Shown piece by piece: positions 16,331 to 26,273 of a DNA stretch of 55,400 bases (positions within the stretch are counted from its first letter, which is position 1; each line of letters opens with the position of its first letter). Location: NCBI GenBank assembly GCA_938008535.1, contig CALLKF010000038.1:1-55400 (forward strand). The letters are read 5' to 3'. Both the position numbers and the translations under genes were made by a program. The DNA comes from an uncultured Saprospirales bacterium. Lineage in GTDB: Bacteria; Bacteroidota; Bacteroidia; Chitinophagales; JADIYW01. Below the pieces are notes generated by a model, which was not told the DNA's origin, did not search any database, and saw only the letters and a program-made list of their open reading frames with translations.

Positions 16331-17461
16331 TTATTTTGCATTTTCGCAAAGCATTTCCTGTCCGTTTTGCGCATAGGTAGCTTGTGCGTTCTGAAATGTA
16401 TTTCCGATATAATCCTGATATAAATGCATGATGGAAATCAAATAACATTTTCCATCATTGCCTTTGTAAACAATAGCTGCTTGTCGTATTCTGCCTGTAA
16501 CAATTCCTGTTAGTTGATTGCGCTCTGTTTGCCAATCGCTTTGTAGCATGATTGCTTTTGTAGCGGTGCCTTTGTATTCTTCTTTGTATTTTTTATTAAA
16601 TGCATCTACAAACATTTTTTCAAGTGCAGCATCTTTAACTACTGCTGTAGGAAGTTTTGTGTTCTTTATCTTTTCACTATTATTTACTTCGTTTTGTGCT
16701 GAAATTTTATCAAGACTACCATATTTATTAGCTATTGCTGTAATCTTTTGATATGCTTCTGTAAATTTTGGTTCATCAGGAAAAACTTTCTGCGCAGCAT
16801 TCCAACGTATTTGTTCTGCCTGTATTTCATAATATGCATTCTTCCAATTGCTTCCAGAGCCTGTAGATTGTTGGAAAATTCGTTCAGCTCGTTCTATAAG
16901 CGTTTCAAAATTTCTGTCATAACTAATTTTCATTTTACCAACAAACCTTTCGTATTCGTTGCCTGTTTTCATTTCTGTCAAATAAGCTGTCAAAGCTTCT
17001 TTCGCGTCAAATAATTCCTGAACTTGTGCCTGGTAAGCGTCGTTTTCTGCTTGAGCTGTTTCTAAATTTGGGAATGAAAAAGAACTGAAATTAAATACTT
17101 CATCTAATAATTTCTTTAGTTTTATTTTATCTACTGTCTTTGCGCCCGATGTCTGTTTGCTGCTTGTTTTATCAAGCTCAGCTGCTGCTAAATCTTCTTT
17201 CAATTTTTTAATTTCGGTCTCCATCAAAGACACATTATAAGATGCATCTTTAGTTTTTATCATGGTGATTGTTTTTTCCAGCTGGTCTATTTTTGTTTTA
17301 GCAGCAACAAACGTTTGTTTCTGGATATGTGTTTTTGCTTCTGCTAATTGTTTGTAATAATTAGTTACATATAGTTTAGCCGCACCAGCATAGTTTACAT
17401 TTTGCGCTTTTGAAACAACAATAAAGAATAGGCAAATAAAGAATAGGGTTAATTTTTTCAT
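16331..17461 (-). CDS. hypothetical secreted protein, helical N-terminus plus shared C-terminal domain
   Basis: 376 aa with signal peptide (MKKLTLFFICLFFIVVSKAQ). Residues about 25-250 are rich in Lys, Glu, Ala and Gln and probably helical, perhaps coiled coil (KTKIDQLEKTITMIK, METEIKKLKEDLAAAE). The last 100 residues form the domain shared with the 15317-16306 protein (SDWQTERNQLTGIVTGR, GNDGKCYLISIMHLYQDY, two terminal-half Cys). 140 bp downstream of the LytTR regulator gene, so it could be its target or in its transcript. Function unknown. Confidence 0.72.
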   Translation of the reverse strand: MKKLTLFFICLFFIVVSKAQNVNYAGAAKLYVTNYYKQLAEAKTHIQKQTFVAAKTKIDQLEKTITMIKTKDASYNVSLMETEIKKLKEDLAAAELDKTSSKQTSGAKTVDKIKLKKLLDEVFNFSSFSFPNLETAQAENDAYQAQVQELFDAKEALTAYLTEMKTGNEYERFVGKMKISYDRNFETLIERAERIFQQSTGSGSNWKNAYYEIQAEQIRWNAAQKVFPDEPKFTEAYQKITAIANKYGSLDKISAQNEVNNSEKIKNTKLPTAVVKDAALEKMFVDAFNKKYKEEYKGTATKAIMLQSDWQTERNQLTGIVTGRIRQAAIVYKGNDGKCYLISIMHLYQDYIGNTFQNAQATYAQNGQEMLCENAK

Positions 17462-17601
17462 ACATCAATTTCATTGAGTTAAAAGTAGACGTTAACTTCA
17501 ATAAAAATATTTCTGATATATAAGTGATGTCATTTTGCTTATAAGCGAATCTATAAACAAGCATAACTGATAATTTCTAATTTTTTATTAAGCAATGTAA
17601 T

Positions 17602-18351
17602 TTATATTTGCGCAATCATATCCATTAAATTGTCTTTCTTGCGCTGTGACACAGGCACTTCATCGTTGTTTTCCATAATTAGGTTGCAGCCATCAGTTTT
17701 ATCAAACCGAATAATTTTTCGAATATTAATTAAGTGCGAATGATGTGCTCTTATAAAGCCAAATGGTTCGAGCATTTCTTCATATTCTTTTAGGTTTTTT
17801 GAAATAGTGATTTTTTTTCCATCAACAATAAAAAATTCAGTGTACGGACCTTCTGCATGACAGCGAATAATATCATTTACTTTTACGAAATAAATGGAGT
17901 CTTTATCTTTCAAAACAATTTTTTTATGTTCTAAAGAAATGGAGCTCATGCTGTCATTTAATACTTGTATCTGTGCTTTTAAATCTTTGTTTTTGAGTTG
18001 TAGTTTTGCTTTCTCTAAACTAACTATTAAATCATCTGCGTCAATTGGTTTTAATAAAAAATCAATAGCACTAAATCTAAAAGCATCTACTGCATACTTG
18101 TTGTGTGCTGTTATAAAAATGAGTTGAAAGTGATAATGACTGCCTATTTGTTTCAATAAATCCATTCCTGTCCCGTCGTCCATTTCTACATCTAAAAAAA
18201 CAACATCTGGTTGATAGTTTTCTATTGCTTTCAATCCGGTTGCAACACCTGTTGCTTCTTGGATGGAATCAATATCAGCACAAAAATTTTCTAATTGGAA
18301 TTTTAATCCAATTCGAATCGGTTCTTCGTTATCAATTATTAAAACTTTCAT
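17602..18351 (-). CDS. LytTR-family response regulator
   Basis: 249 aa. An N-terminal receiver domain has the acidic pair (DNEE), phospho-acceptor Asp54 (VFLDVEM), Thr/Ser and Lys (FITAHN, LLKPID). A C-terminal LytTR DNA-binding domain spans about residues 145-249 (KDSIYFVKVNDIIRCHAEG, FGFIRAHHSHLINI, VPVSQRKKDNLMDMI). Its start overlaps the sensor kinase gene by 20 bp, implying translational coupling. Such pairs commonly control envelope or extracellular genes; the two secreted proteins and Kelch lipoprotein just downstream are candidate targets by position only. Confidence 0.95.
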   Translation of the reverse strand: MKVLIIDNEEPIRIGLKFQLENFCADIDSIQEATGVATGLKAIENYQPDVVFLDVEMDDGTGMDLLKQIGSHYHFQLIFITAHNKYAVDAFRFSAIDFLLKPIDADDLIVSLEKAKLQLKNKDLKAQIQVLNDSMSSISLEHKKIVLKDKDSIYFVKVNDIIRCHAEGPYTEFFIVDGKKITISKNLKEYEEMLEPFGFIRAHHSHLINIRKIIRFDKTDGCNLIMENNDEVPVSQRKKDNLMDMIAQI

Positions 18352-20233
18352 TCGTGTGTATTAAAGGTAAAATTATTTTTACAGAAGTACCAGTGTTGTC
18401 TTTGCCTTTACTGATTTCAAATGAAGCATCTGTTTTATGTTTTTTATTTAAAAGCAATAATCTGTCTTTAATAATTTGCATAGCACGCGACGGATATTCT
18501 TTTGCTTTTTTATCGGTTGTAAAACCAGAACCATTGTCAGTTAATTCTATAACTAAATTTTTATTTACTTCTGAAATAGCAATTTCTATTTTTCCATTAT
18601 TTGTATTCATATCAAAACCATGTTCAATTGAATTTTCAATAAATGGTTGAATAATCATGGCTGGAATATAGGTTTCATTGGGTTCGATAGCATCGTCAAT
18701 ATATATACTATATTCAAATTTATTTGGAAAGCGCAATTTCTGAATGTCTAAATAGTTATTCAAATAATCAACTTCTTGCTCAACTGTATTCATTTCTTTA
18801 TAAGTGCTTTCTAAAGTTTCGCGCATAATTTTTGCATATTTAGAAAGATAACGTGCCACTTTTGAATCTTTATTTTCTTGAATAGAAAATGTTTGTAAAG
18901 AATTTAAAGTATTAAAAAAGAAATGTGGATTCATGCGCGCACGATTTAAACGCTGTTCGATTTCCATGTTTTCCTGTTTGCTTTTTAATGTTTTTTGACG
19001 ATAAAAAATAATAATTAAAGAAATGGCTAAAAGTGCCGCTACAATTGTTGTTAAGTAGATTTTGTTTCGCAATGTTGCAATTTGTTTTTTCTGATTTAAT
19101 TCTTTAATTGTTTTTTCGTTTTCAGATTTATTATACTTCTGTTCTAATTCATTTATCTTTTCCGATTTTTCTATTGTACGAATGCTGTCTCTTATACCAA
19201 CAAATTTTTCATGATACGACAATGCGCTCAAATAATTGCCTTTTATTTTTTCTAATTCATACATGCGCTCATAATTGGAAGCAAGACTTAATGGTGCACC
19301 TTCAAGTGTGGCATATTTCAAAGAAGAATCTGCAAATTGTTTTGCTTTATTATAGTCTTTTAAAATAATAAAACCATCGCATTTTTTTGTGAAAATAGAA
19401 TGTAGCTGACGAAAATCTTTGCTTCTATCTAAAAATAATAAACCACTATCACAAAGTACAAGCATTTTTTGATAATTATTTTCTAAGTATGCAACACCAG
19501 CCAAAACACTATAGGTTTGAGCTGTTTCTATTGATTTATCTAATTTTTTTGTTAATGCCAAATTTGGTTCTGCAATTTTTTTAATGCTATCTAAATATTG
19601 TTTGTCACTTGTAATGTCAAACCAGATTCCAAAGTGGCCTTGCATTTGCGTATATACTTGCATTATTAGTTTCTCATCGTTTTTTTGTTTGGCTAATGCT
19701 AATGCTATGTGGTCATATTCTATTGCTTTTTTGGGCTCATGCATTTTATTAAATACATGAGCAATTCTTAAAATTCCTTTAATTTGAAACAACGTATCGT
19801 TTGTCTGTTCAGCAAATTGTTTTACCAAAATAAAATGCTGCATTGCAACATCATTTTTTTCTTTCTTTAAAAAATAATTTCCAAGTTGAAAATCCTTATT
19901 TTTTAAATTAGAACAGGTTTTCTTAAAAATTGGTTGCTGAAGTTCTTCTGCGATACTATCTGCTTTCCCAATTTTATTTAATGCAATAAAAAGTTGCAAT
20001 TGGTAACATAAAATCTCTTGTTTGCAAATCACATTCTTAGTTACTGTTTTTTCTAAAATTGGTTGAATTGCATCATAATCTTTTTGTCCAAAAAGTGCTT
20101 CAATTTGTTTCAATTCTTTTTCATTAGAAATACAGTTACACGAATTGTTTTGTGCAAATGCTTTGTCTTTGAATAATAGAAAAAATAAAAAAATAAAAAT
20201 AAACCTCATGTTGGATTTGTTTATGAAACTCAA
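18332..20233 (-). CDS. LytS-type sensor histidine kinase with periplasmic TPR region
   Basis: 633 aa. An N-terminal signal or membrane segment is followed by a region of TPR-like helices (about residues 30-370), a coiled coil, and a transmembrane segment (TTIVAALLAISLIIIFY, about 395-412). The His_kinase domain follows, with the phospho-acceptor His437 in RMNPHFFFNTLNSLQ, and then an HATPase domain (PAMIIQPFIENSIEHGF, LTDNGSGF). This is the usual Bacteroidota TPR-kinase architecture. The second ATG at 20209 puts the hydrophobic signal (MRFIFIFLFFLLFKDKAFAQ) at the very N-terminus and may be the true start. It overlaps the regulator by 20 bp. Confidence 0.93.
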   Translation of the reverse strand: MSFINKSNMRFIFIFLFFLLFKDKAFAQNNSCNCISNEKELKQIEALFGQKDYDAIQPILEKTVTKNVICKQEILCYQLQLFIALNKIGKADSIAEELQQPIFKKTCSNLKNKDFQLGNYFLKKEKNDVAMQHFILVKQFAEQTNDTLFQIKGILRIAHVFNKMHEPKKAIEYDHIALALAKQKNDEKLIMQVYTQMQGHFGIWFDITSDKQYLDSIKKIAEPNLALTKKLDKSIETAQTYSVLAGVAYLENNYQKMLVLCDSGLLFLDRSKDFRQLHSIFTKKCDGFIILKDYNKAKQFADSSLKYATLEGAPLSLASNYERMYELEKIKGNYLSALSYHEKFVGIRDSIRTIEKSEKINELEQKYNKSENEKTIKELNQKKQIATLRNKIYLTTIVAALLAISLIIIFYRQKTLKSKQENMEIEQRLNRARMNPHFFFNTLNSLQTFSIQENKDSKVARYLSKYAKIMRETLESTYKEMNTVEQEVDYLNNYLDIQKLRFPNKFEYSIYIDDAIEPNETYIPAMIIQPFIENSIEHGFDMNTNNGKIEIAISEVNKNLVIELTDNGSGFTTDKKAKEYPSRAMQIIKDRLLLLNKKHKTDASFEISKGKDNTGTSVKIILPLIHTNESFNN

Positions 20234-20408
20234 TTCTAAGATACATACAATATGCTATGGAATTACATCACTTATTAAAAAAATGCAAGCACTTATTAAT
20301 CTGGCTGACAAAATCTTCTTTTCAGTAGTAATTTTAGTTAGAGATTTTAACTAGCTCTTGAAAAACCCATTTTAATTAATTATTCATTTTAATTCTAAAA
20401 TATTACTT

Positions 20409-23400
20409 ATGAAAGTAAATCTACTATATAGGAAATCGTTTATACTATTTATCGGAATACTGATAATCTCAACAATAGGATTGTCTCAAGAACTTCCGTG
20501 TGCTACAGAAGTAAGTAAAGAATATGCTGAAAAAATGAGAAATAGTATGCCTGAATTTGAACAATTTAAGACATCTTTTCAGAAAAACATGTCTTCAACA
20601 AGTCGTATTGCTGCAGGTTTAAAGAAAAATAGTATTCCTATAAAAATTTATATTGTTAGAGACAATGCTGGTGTAACAACATTAGACACTTCACTTTTAC
20701 GAAAAGGATTGGTGTTTATGAATAAATTATTTGAAGGTTCTGGATTAGAGTTTTATGTTTGTGGTGCTTACAATTACATCAATAATACTACCTATTACAA
20801 TCTTGATAACACAGAATACGAACTGCTAAATAATACTTATGGTACTGCTAATGTAATTAATATGTATATGGTTAACTCCATCAATCATGCTGGCTCATCT
20901 GCAATTGGTGTGGCACCAACACCAGGTGGCTCACTTTGGGTAATGATGCGCAATAATGCAGACACCACAGTATATGCACACGAAATGGGTCATTTCTTTG
21001 GATTGTTGCATACGCATGGATATTCTAATACTGTACGAACAGGTGAGTTTGTTGATGGTTCAAATTGCCATGAAACAGGTGATTATTTTTGTGATACACC
21101 AGCCGATCCGATGCTAAGTCCTGCCATTGTAAATGGTGCAAATGTAAATGCACTATGTCTTTATTCCGGAAATTTAAAAGATGGACACAATCAGTTATAT
21201 GTTCCTGATGCTACCAATATTATGAGCTATGCACCACATAAATGTTTGTCGCATTTTTCTATTGAACAACTAGCTTTTATGAATTGGGTATATGTTACAC
21301 AACGTTCAAATTTGACTTGTAGTTCAATAAATGTAAATTTTAATACTACCAATTCTATTAAATGCGATAGTCCATATGTTTTTCAATTTATTAGACAAAC
21401 TACAGGTATTACAAATTTTCAATGGGACATGAACGAGGATGGTGTAACAGATTATACAACTGGTAGTCCATCTCATGCATTTAATTCACCAGGAATAAAA
21501 TGGGTTTCGTTGTCTGGAACTGCTGGTGGAATCACTTACATGCGTTATAAACCAATAGAAATTTCTGTTTCCAATAAATTACCAAAACTCAATGATTTTA
21601 ATAACAGTACTTCGTTGCCAAATGGATGGAAATCTTTTAATCCTGATAATGGAAGAAGTTGGGAATTTGTAAATGTTATTGGTGTTGATGGACAGCCATC
21701 AAATGCATTGCGATTCAGGAATTATGCTTATCAAGGATATGAGCAGATTGATGCTGTTATTACCAATGCATATGATTTGCGAACGTATAAAAACGCGCGA
21801 CTTTCATTTGATATTGCATATGCGCCACAGAATGCTACAGATTCTTTTATGGTTTATATTTCTACGGATTGTGGTAATACGTATTCAACTCAGATTTTAA
21901 AATTATATGGCGCATCTTTACAAACGCATGCCAAACAATTCCATGAATTTATTCCTGATGAAAATGATTGGAAAAACGTAATGATACCGTTGAATAGTTA
22001 TGTTGGAAATTTTGTAAGCATTAAAATTGTAAACTGGAACATGTCTGGCAATAACATCTATATAGATAATGTTTTAGTAGAAGGCGGCGACAGCACATTA
22101 AACGAAATCGGATTTGGGAAAACTCAAATTAATACAGTAGAAAATAGTAGTGGTGGACAAACTGCTTGTCGTGGTTATAGAATTATTTCTGTTCCTGTTT
22201 TTATTTCATCAGCACCAACAGCTGCCATAACCGTAAACGTTACAGCCAGCGGAACAGCCAGTAATAACTATGATTTTGAACTACTCAATAATCAAGTTGT
22301 CTTCCCAATTGGTCAAGTGGCAAATCAATTTGTAAACATAAAAATTATGGATGATGCAGCTTCTGAATCAATAGAAACTATAGTTTTAAATTTGACTATT
22401 CAAGGTGTGAATGTTTACAGAACGACAAACAAAAACAGAACAACGACAATCAATATAAAGGATAATGATGTTGTTAATCCAGCACAGAAAATATATGCTT
22501 CTGTTTTAATGGATGAAAAATTTGAAAATGTTTCTTCTACGACCAACATGCCTGCAGGATGGCCAGAATATACTAACTTTATTGCAACAGCGTCCATGTT
22601 TACTATTGGTACCTGGTTTTATGATCCTTATTTATTTACGCGTGACAATTCAGTTGATAGTACGCATTATATGCTTTTCTTTGGAAATGCAGGAAGCATT
22701 CATGCACCAACAAATGAGTATTTGGAATCACCTACAATAAATGTAAGTGAGTATGATTCGATTACTGTTGAAATGGATCATTGGTTAAGAGCTTACTTGC
22801 CATATACAGGTGATGCCGTTATAGAAGCATGGAATGGAACTGCATGGTCAACGGTTTATTTTCATGCAGGTTTACTAGGAAATATTGGTGCGAATTATAA
22901 ACCTGAACATGTAAAGGTTTCTCTGACAGGATATACAAATTCAGATTTTAAACTTCGGTTTGGATTAAGTAATGATCGTGATTGTTTTTGGTATTTGATT
23001 GATAATGTAAAAATTATTGGTTTTAAAACGAAAGCAATAGTAGCAACCGATTTGAATGCAACAGCAACTGCTTATTTAGGACCAAATGAATTGGTGCATT
23101 TTTATGACAATTCAACAGGAAATATTATTGCATCTGTTCAAAATCAATCTTCTTGGAGTTATGGCTGTACTACAGTAAACATTGATCGTTCAGGCAATGG
23201 TGCTGTTCCTTACTTAGATGGAAATGCAATATATCATGCAACACAAAAAACAATTTTAATTACACCTGAATTCAACAATCCAAATGGCAATTATGATATT
23301 TCATTGTATTACAAAGCTGCTGAAATAAATGGTTGGACAAATGCAACAACTAATATTTTAACTGATTTAGGTATTGTAAAATCTGGTGCTGCAATTGCAA

Positions 23401-24107
23401 ATGTTTCACCTTCAAATCCATTGGCTAATGGTGCCACAAATTATACTGCAACAAACGTAACCAATCAATCTTATTTAGTAAATGATTATAAAATCTCTGG
23501 TAGATTCACGCAAGGATTTTCTGGTTTTGCAGGAGCAAAGACAACAAACAATGTTTCATTACCTGTCGATATTTATGAACCATTACAAGCAATTTATATA
23601 AAAGACAAAGGCAATAATATTACATGGACAACAGCACATGAATTGAATTGTGACTATTTTGATATTGAACGTTCTCAAGATGCCATTTCTTTTGAGCCAA
23701 TAACAAAATTAAAAGGAAGTGGCAACTCGAATAGTTTACAGGATTATGTTTATTTAGATAAAAATTTTAAGGCAGGTAAAAATTATTATCGTTTCAAACA
23801 AGTAGATTTTACTGGAGAATTCAGCTATTCAAATATTGTAATGGTAAATAATGATGAATCTAAGAATACTGTGTTTGAACTGTTTCCAAATCCAGCAAAA
23901 AATATTTTGACGGTTTTTGTTGAAAGTAAAAATAATAAAACAACAAGCGTTCGTATTTCAAATGCTTTTGGACAAACACTGAAAGAAATTGTTATTGCAA
24001 ATAATCAACAAAACAGTATTGATGTGAGTGCATTTAGCAATGGTGTGTATTTTGCAACTATTTTCAGCGATGATAAAATGCAAACGAAATCTTTTATAAA
24101 ATGGTAA
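20409..24107 (+). CDS. secreted zinc metalloprotease (M43/pappalysin-like) with T9SS sorting domain
   Basis: 1232 aa with signal peptide (FILFIGILIISTIGLSQ). The zinc site is HEMGHFFGLLH (His191, Glu192, His195, His201), and the Met-turn is NIMSYAPH (Met272). The Cys around these (220, 228, 250, 279) fit a disulfide-stabilised metzincin of the M43 family. Downstream is a PKD-like segment (FQWDMNEDGVTDYTTG), a jelly-roll or MAM-like domain (LPNGWKSFNPDNGRSWEF), a Calx-beta-like domain (NVTASGTASNNYDFELL, DDAASESIETIVLNL) and a second jelly-roll. A T9SS C-terminal sorting domain closes it (FELFPNPAKNILTVFVES, NGVYFATIFSDDKMQTKSF). It would be exported through T9SS, of which PorZ is encoded 11 kb away. 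It degrades an unknown protein substrate. Confidence 0.92.
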   Translation: MKVNLLYRKSFILFIGILIISTIGLSQELPCATEVSKEYAEKMRNSMPEFEQFKTSFQKNMSSTSRIAAGLKKNSIPIKIYIVRDNAGVTTLDTSLLRKGLVFMNKLFEGSGLEFYVCGAYNYINNTTYYNLDNTEYELLNNTYGTANVINMYMVNSINHAGSSAIGVAPTPGGSLWVMMRNNADTTVYAHEMGHFFGLLHTHGYSNTVRTGEFVDGSNCHETGDYFCDTPADPMLSPAIVNGANVNALCLYSGNLKDGHNQLYVPDATNIMSYAPHKCLSHFSIEQLAFMNWVYVTQRSNLTCSSINVNFNTTNSIKCDSPYVFQFIRQTTGITNFQWDMNEDGVTDYTTGSPSHAFNSPGIKWVSLSGTAGGITYMRYKPIEISVSNKLPKLNDFNNSTSLPNGWKSFNPDNGRSWEFVNVIGVDGQPSNALRFRNYAYQGYEQIDAVITNAYDLRTYKNARLSFDIAYAPQNATDSFMVYISTDCGNTYSTQILKLYGASLQTHAKQFHEFIPDENDWKNVMIPLNSYVGNFVSIKIVNWNMSGNNIYIDNVLVEGGDSTLNEIGFGKTQINTVENSSGGQTACRGYRIISVPVFISSAPTAAITVNVTASGTASNNYDFELLNNQVVFPIGQVANQFVNIKIMDDAASESIETIVLNLTIQGVNVYRTTNKNRTTTINIKDNDVVNPAQKIYASVLMDEKFENVSSTTNMPAGWPEYTNFIATASMFTIGTWFYDPYLFTRDNSVDSTHYMLFFGNAGSIHAPTNEYLESPTINVSEYDSITVEMDHWLRAYLPYTGDAVIEAWNGTAWSTVYFHAGLLGNIGANYKPEHVKVSLTGYTNSDFKLRFGLSNDRDCFWYLIDNVKIIGFKTKAIVATDLNATATAYLGPNELVHFYDNSTGNIIASVQNQSSWSYGCTTVNIDRSGNGAVPYLDGNAIYHATQKTILITPEFNNPNGNYDISLYYKAAEINGWTNATTNILTDLGIVKSGAAIANVSPSNPLANGATNYTATNVTNQSYLVNDYKISGRFTQGFSGFAGAKTTNNVSLPVDIYEPLQAIYIKDKGNNITWTTAHELNCDYFDIERSQDAISFEPITKLKGSGNSNSLQDYVYLDKNFKAGKNYYRFKQVDFTGEFSYSNIVMVNNDESKNTVFELFPNPAKNILTVFVESKNNKTTSVRISNAFGQTLKEIVIANNQQNSIDVSAFSNGVYFATIFSDDKMQTKSFIKW

Positions 24108-24117
24108 TCTCAAGAAA

Positions 24118-24714
24118 TTATTCTTTTCTCAGCCAACCTAAAATTCTATCATGCTTAATTTTGTATTGATTGTTTTCTTGTATTAAGTTTATTTCGACGC
24201 GTGAGTTTGCAAATGGACCTGGGTTTTGTTGAATAATTTGAATTTTATTACTATCAATTACACTAATAATTGCTACATGACCATATTTATTTCCAACGTG
24301 TCCATCAAAAATTAATAAATCACCTACTATTGGTTTTGTTGCACTTGGATTTTTAAACTGCAATAAATCTCTTTTAATATTTAGTGTTCCGTCTGCAATA
24401 GTATCATCAAAAAAATCTTTTGCATTGCCAAAAGCATCTGGCATTTTGTGATGGTAATATTGATAATAATACCGTTTCACAAATTCTACGCATTGAAATT
24501 CTAAACCGATGTTATAACCATCTTCAGAGAGATTGCGCTTGCCTGTGTGTCCAACGCGACCATTATAATAAACATAAACACCATTCAAACTATCTAACTT
24601 TTGTCCAATAAAATATTTCGGATTTGGGTTTTTATTTTTGATGTACTTTTTCATAGAATAAGTAACAATACATAGTAAAAAAAACATCAAACCATATTTT
24701 AAATACTTCTTCAT
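24118..24714 (-). CDS. CHAP-domain amidase/peptidase, membrane-anchored
   Basis: 198 aa. An N-terminal hydrophobic segment (YGLMFFLLCIVTYS) acts as signal or anchor. The CHAP domain then has its nucleophile Cys75 in EFQCVEFVKRYY and the catalytic His146 in YGHVAIISVID; PIVGDLLIFDG precedes the His, as usual. Family members cut peptidoglycan peptides or glutathionyl-spermidine; a cell-wall role is likely here from the export signal. Its start is 3 bp from the stop of the TPR gene at 24718, so the two probably share a transcript. Its stop is 10 bp from the convergent metalloprotease. Confidence 0.88.
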   Translation of the reverse strand: MKKYLKYGLMFFLLCIVTYSMKKYIKNKNPNPKYFIGQKLDSLNGVYVYYNGRVGHTGKRNLSEDGYNIGLEFQCVEFVKRYYYQYYHHKMPDAFGNAKDFFDDTIADGTLNIKRDLLQFKNPSATKPIVGDLLIFDGHVGNKYGHVAIISVIDSNKIQIIQQNPGPFANSRVEINLIQENNQYKIKHDRILGWLRKE

Positions 24715-24717
24715 ATT

Positions 24718-26205
24718 TTAAATTCCCAATCGATTTAAACCAGCTTTTGCTTCTGCATTTATGCTATTGGTATATTCATCTTTTTCTAAGTCAATTGCTT
24801 TCTTGTAATAAACAATTGCATTTGATTTTTTCTTTTGCTTTTCAAAAATATTTCCCAATTTAAGTGCTGCGTTGGCTGCAAAATAATAATCGTAAGCACT
24901 ACCTTTTTCAATGGTTTGCTGATAAAATTTTATCGCTTCAGCATCATTATTTTGTTCATCAAAAATTCTTGCTTTGCGATATAAATATTCAATCTGATCT
25001 CGACTGCGTATTAGTTTATTTGGTTGAATAGTATTCATTATTTCCAATGCTTTTGTATAATACGCACCATCGCAAAGTAATCGTGCTTTTAATAAAATGG
25101 CATTGGGTATGTAATTTTGATTGGCTTCTTTTTGTGCAGCTTTATCTTCATCGGTTGGTGCATCTTTGATTTTGAGAATTGCCTTCATATATTTTGTATA
25201 CAAATCAGGTTTATCGTTTACCAAATAAAACCAAGCCATTTTTTGATATGCTTCTTTTTGATAAGAACGACCTTTATTGTTTGATAAAAATTTTTGAATA
25301 TAAACAGCTGCATCACTGTCTAATTTATTGAGTTTTGCTTTGGCTAAAATAAAATCGAGTAATGGAAAAGCATAAAAAGATTTATCAATTGGTTTTTTGG
25401 ATAAAATTGAAATGACTTCATCGTTTTTTCCAGTGTGAGATGCAACTGTTGCAGTAATAAAATGATTCAATAAATTATCTTGCAATGGAATTTCCGCTTT
25501 GTTGATGATGTTCCATGCTGCGGTTTTATTTTTCTGTAAATGCAATAATAACAAGGTATATTCAATGATAGCTTCTTCCTTGAATTGAAAAGTAGAATCT
25601 TGAATCACACTATTTAATTCTTTCAGGCCTTGGTCGATAGAACCTTTTAAACCTAGTAGTTTCGCACCAAACTTATAATTGTCTGGTATTGCACCAAAGA
25701 TGGTGTGCAGCAAACCTAAACTTTTAATAGTTGGTTTAAAGGTTGGAAATTTTTGCTGATTTTCCTGTAGTAAAGTAAATGCTTTTTTTACTTCAAAAAC
25801 TGCACTTAAATTATCACCGAATTTTATTTTGCACAATGCAGATTGCAAATGAATATCGGCTTGCGTGTATAAATAGAAAGGTGAATTTTTATTTCCATTT
25901 TTTAATTTATCAATTCTTGCAGAAAATTTTGGTAACAAATTGTCATAAAGTGTATTGTTATCGTTGATGTATAATTTCAAAAAATCAGCATAGTTTTCTA
26001 TGAAATAAACCAACTGATTTTTTGGGTTTTCTTTCTTTTCTTTTTCAAGAATTTGCAGACCTTCGTCAATTTTTAACTTGAAAATTGATTGATATGCATG
26101 CTGACAATTTGCATTAAAATCAAAGGTTTGCGCATTTGCAACGATTGCAAAATAAAATAAAATAAATAGAATTGAAACTATTTTTCGCACATCTAAAAAT
26201 AACAA
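24718..26205 (-). CDS. TPR-repeat secreted/periplasmic protein
   Basis: 495 aa with a signal peptide (SILFILFYFAIVANAQ). The mature protein is helical throughout. Recognisable tetratricopeptide repeats are at the end (AIKFYQQTIEKGSAYDYYF, AALKLGNIFEKQKKKSNAIVYYKKAID) and weaker repeats before. A scaffold for protein contacts is the general role of such proteins; no partner can be named. It is 3 bp ahead of the CHAP gene and separated from batE by a strong palindromic hairpin. Confidence 0.82.
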   Translation of the reverse strand: MLFLDVRKIVSILFILFYFAIVANAQTFDFNANCQHAYQSIFKLKIDEGLQILEKEKKENPKNQLVYFIENYADFLKLYINDNNTLYDNLLPKFSARIDKLKNGNKNSPFYLYTQADIHLQSALCKIKFGDNLSAVFEVKKAFTLLQENQQKFPTFKPTIKSLGLLHTIFGAIPDNYKFGAKLLGLKGSIDQGLKELNSVIQDSTFQFKEEAIIEYTLLLLHLQKNKTAAWNIINKAEIPLQDNLLNHFITATVASHTGKNDEVISILSKKPIDKSFYAFPLLDFILAKAKLNKLDSDAAVYIQKFLSNNKGRSYQKEAYQKMAWFYLVNDKPDLYTKYMKAILKIKDAPTDEDKAAQKEANQNYIPNAILLKARLLCDGAYYTKALEIMNTIQPNKLIRSRDQIEYLYRKARIFDEQNNDAEAIKFYQQTIEKGSAYDYYFAANAALKLGNIFEKQKKKSNAIVYYKKAIDLEKDEYTNSINAEAKAGLNRLGI

Positions 26206-26227
26206 AATAAAAATGAAATTATAAGCA

Positions 26228-26264
26228 TTAAACCATCAAGGTTTTAAAAACCTTGATGGTTTAA
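26228..26264. terminator. perfect 18-bp palindromic hairpin after batE (bat operon terminator)
   Basis: Arms TTAAACCATCAAGGTTTT (26228-26245) and AAAACCTTGATGGTTTAA (26247-26264) around one base. It lies 9 bp beyond the batE stop and upstream of the TPR gene. T-rich sequence follows at a short distance on the minus strand. It most likely ends the moxR-bat transcript. Confidence 0.75.
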
Positions 26265-26273
26265 CAGACCGAT

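Noticed and set aside
20145..20354. Small plus-strand frame upstream of the metalloprotease
   Set aside because: It overlaps the start of the sensor kinase gene on the other strand and has no leader or recognisable composition.
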